In this document: positions 39,032 through 39,670 of the stretch, piece by piece
Position numbering within the stretch: the first letter of the stretch is position 1
Layout: each line of letters opens with the position of its first letter
DNA from: Paracoccus marcusii
Lineage (GTDB): Bacteria > Pseudomonadota > Alphaproteobacteria > Rhodobacterales > Rhodobacteraceae
Assembly: GCF_006151785.1 (NCBI RefSeq)
Contig: NZ_VDDD01000017.1
Span: 1-39,670, forward strand
Length of the DNA: 39,670 nucleotides
Direction: 5' to 3'
Notes under the pieces: model-generated
Told to the model about the DNA's origin: nothing
The model's database searches: none
The model's input: the letters and a program-made list of their open reading frames with translations, nothing else
Program-made: the position numbers and the translations under genes

Positions 39032-39670
39032 ATGACGACGCCTTTGCGCTTGGTGATGGGACTGGTCCTGGCGGGGGCGCTGCCCGGTGCGGCGCTGGCC
39101 CAGGGCGCGGTGATCCGTCTGGAGGCCAAGCGCGATCCCCAGGCGGCGGCGCAGGCGGCGCAGGGATGGGCCGACCGGTTCGACGGGGTCGTGACGCTGG
39201 CCCTGCCGGGCGGCTGGACGGGGATCGCCATTGGGCCGCTGCCCGAGGATCGCGCCGGGCCCCTGCTGGAGCGGCTGAAGCAGGCCGGCAAGGTGCCCCA
39301 GGACGCGTTCGTCAGCACCCCCGCGCCGGGGACCGCGCTGATGCCGGTGGGCGATACCGCGGCGACGGCCCCGGCTGTGGTGGCCCCGCCGTCGCCCGAC
39401 GCCTATCTGCGGCTGGAATCGGTTCAGGCCGAACCCGAGGCCCGCGCCGCGCTGGCGCGGTTCCGGGCCGATTTCCCCGAGGCCGGGCTGTGGCGTCTGC
39501 CCGACGGGTGGTTCGCGGTGGCGCTTGGCCCGGTGGCCGAGGATGCGGCCTCCGCCTGGCTGCCGGTGCTGGCCAAGGCCGACATGATCCCGGACGACGC
39601 CATGCTGGCCCGCGCCGCCGATCTGGGCGAGGCGCTGGACGCGGGCCAGGCCCCGGACCTGCCCGCGCCC
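39032..39670 (+). CDS. Secreted protein with SPOR-like repeats (partial)
   Basis: The frame is open from ATG 39032 to the window edge (213 codons seen). A signal peptide ends [10 protein letters not shown]. Two copies of a repeat are visible, [20 protein letters not shown] and [20 protein letters not shown], which look like the strand-turn core of SPOR-type peptidoglycan-binding repeats. By memory, similar long proteins in Rhodobacteraceae carry a peptidoglycan-binding or protease/caspase-like domain further on, but that part is not here. A second start at 39023 is three codons upstream. AGGATGG favours 39032. Confidence 0.7.
   Translation, partial: MTTPLRLVMGLVLAGALPGAALAQGAVIRLEAKRDPQAAAQAAQGWADRFDGVVTLALPGGWTGIAIGPLPEDRAGPLLERLKQAGKVPQDAFVSTPAPGTALMPVGDTAATAPAVVAPPSPDAYLRLESVQAEPEARAALARFRADFPEAGLWRLPDGWFAVALGPVAEDAASAWLPVLAKADMIPDDAMLARAADLGEALDAGQAPDLPAP

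Overview
The window looks like a chromosomal segment of a high-GC alphaproteobacterium of the family Rhodobacteraceae, probably Paracoccus or a close relative. The basis is the protein sequences: class II DAHP synthase, two-lipoyl OdhB, Mcl2 and mesaconyl-CoA hydratase of the ethylmalonyl-CoA pathway, NnrU, DUF1737 and a DUF6446-like gene. The gene order and very tight overlaps (ATGA, GTGA, TGATG) fit too. It is gene-dense core genome. I see no insertion sequence, prophage, CRISPR array, rRNA or tRNA.

Layout. 1-314 is the start of a GlxA-type regulator (minus), divergent from a class II DAHP synthase (463-1869, plus). A minus block follows: LpxL-like acyltransferase and EamA permease (1902-3691), transketolase (3777-5795), then CNNM/CorC protein, XerD, a secreted unknown and a small membrane protein (5869-9784). 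Divergent from this are aroK-aroB (9911-11565). Next come a Leu/Val-type amino-acid dehydrogenase, ssb, and two lytic transglycosylase-like genes placed tail to tail (13602-14747).

From 14740 to 26458 almost everything is minus strand and belongs to the lower TCA cycle. In transcription order it is mdh, a secreted protein with an EF-hand-like loop, sucC, sucD, a small lipoprotein, sucA, odhB, a small unknown, a MAPEG protein, lpd and the SLT lipoprotein. From 26616 the plus strand carries a TauE/SafE permease gene broken by one extra C, then an ethylmalonyl-CoA-pathway cluster (mcl2, nnrU-like, DUF1737, mch). After it comes the succinate dehydrogenase operon sdhC-sdhD-sdhA, two small lipoproteins, a sulfotransferase-like gene and sdhB. 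A bidirectional terminator separates this from glyQ-DUF6446-glyS (minus). A secreted protein with SPOR-like repeats runs off the right edge.

How it works together. 2-Oxoglutarate dehydrogenase (sucA, odhB, lpd), succinyl-CoA synthetase (sucCD), succinate dehydrogenase and malate dehydrogenase supply most of the oxidative half of the TCA cycle. Mch and Mcl2 act in the pathway that feeds C2 units into malate and succinyl-CoA.

The most interesting signal is regulatory. The leaders of sucC and of sdhC, 6 kb apart and on opposite strands, both carry the same module: two GTGATCAC palindromes exactly 21 bp apart with matching flanks. This suggests one unidentified regulator controlling both loci. 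Other points are unexplained small genes inside the TCA operons (sulfotransferase, lipoproteins, MAPEG partner), a repeated intergenic element, and the single-base frameshift in the permease.
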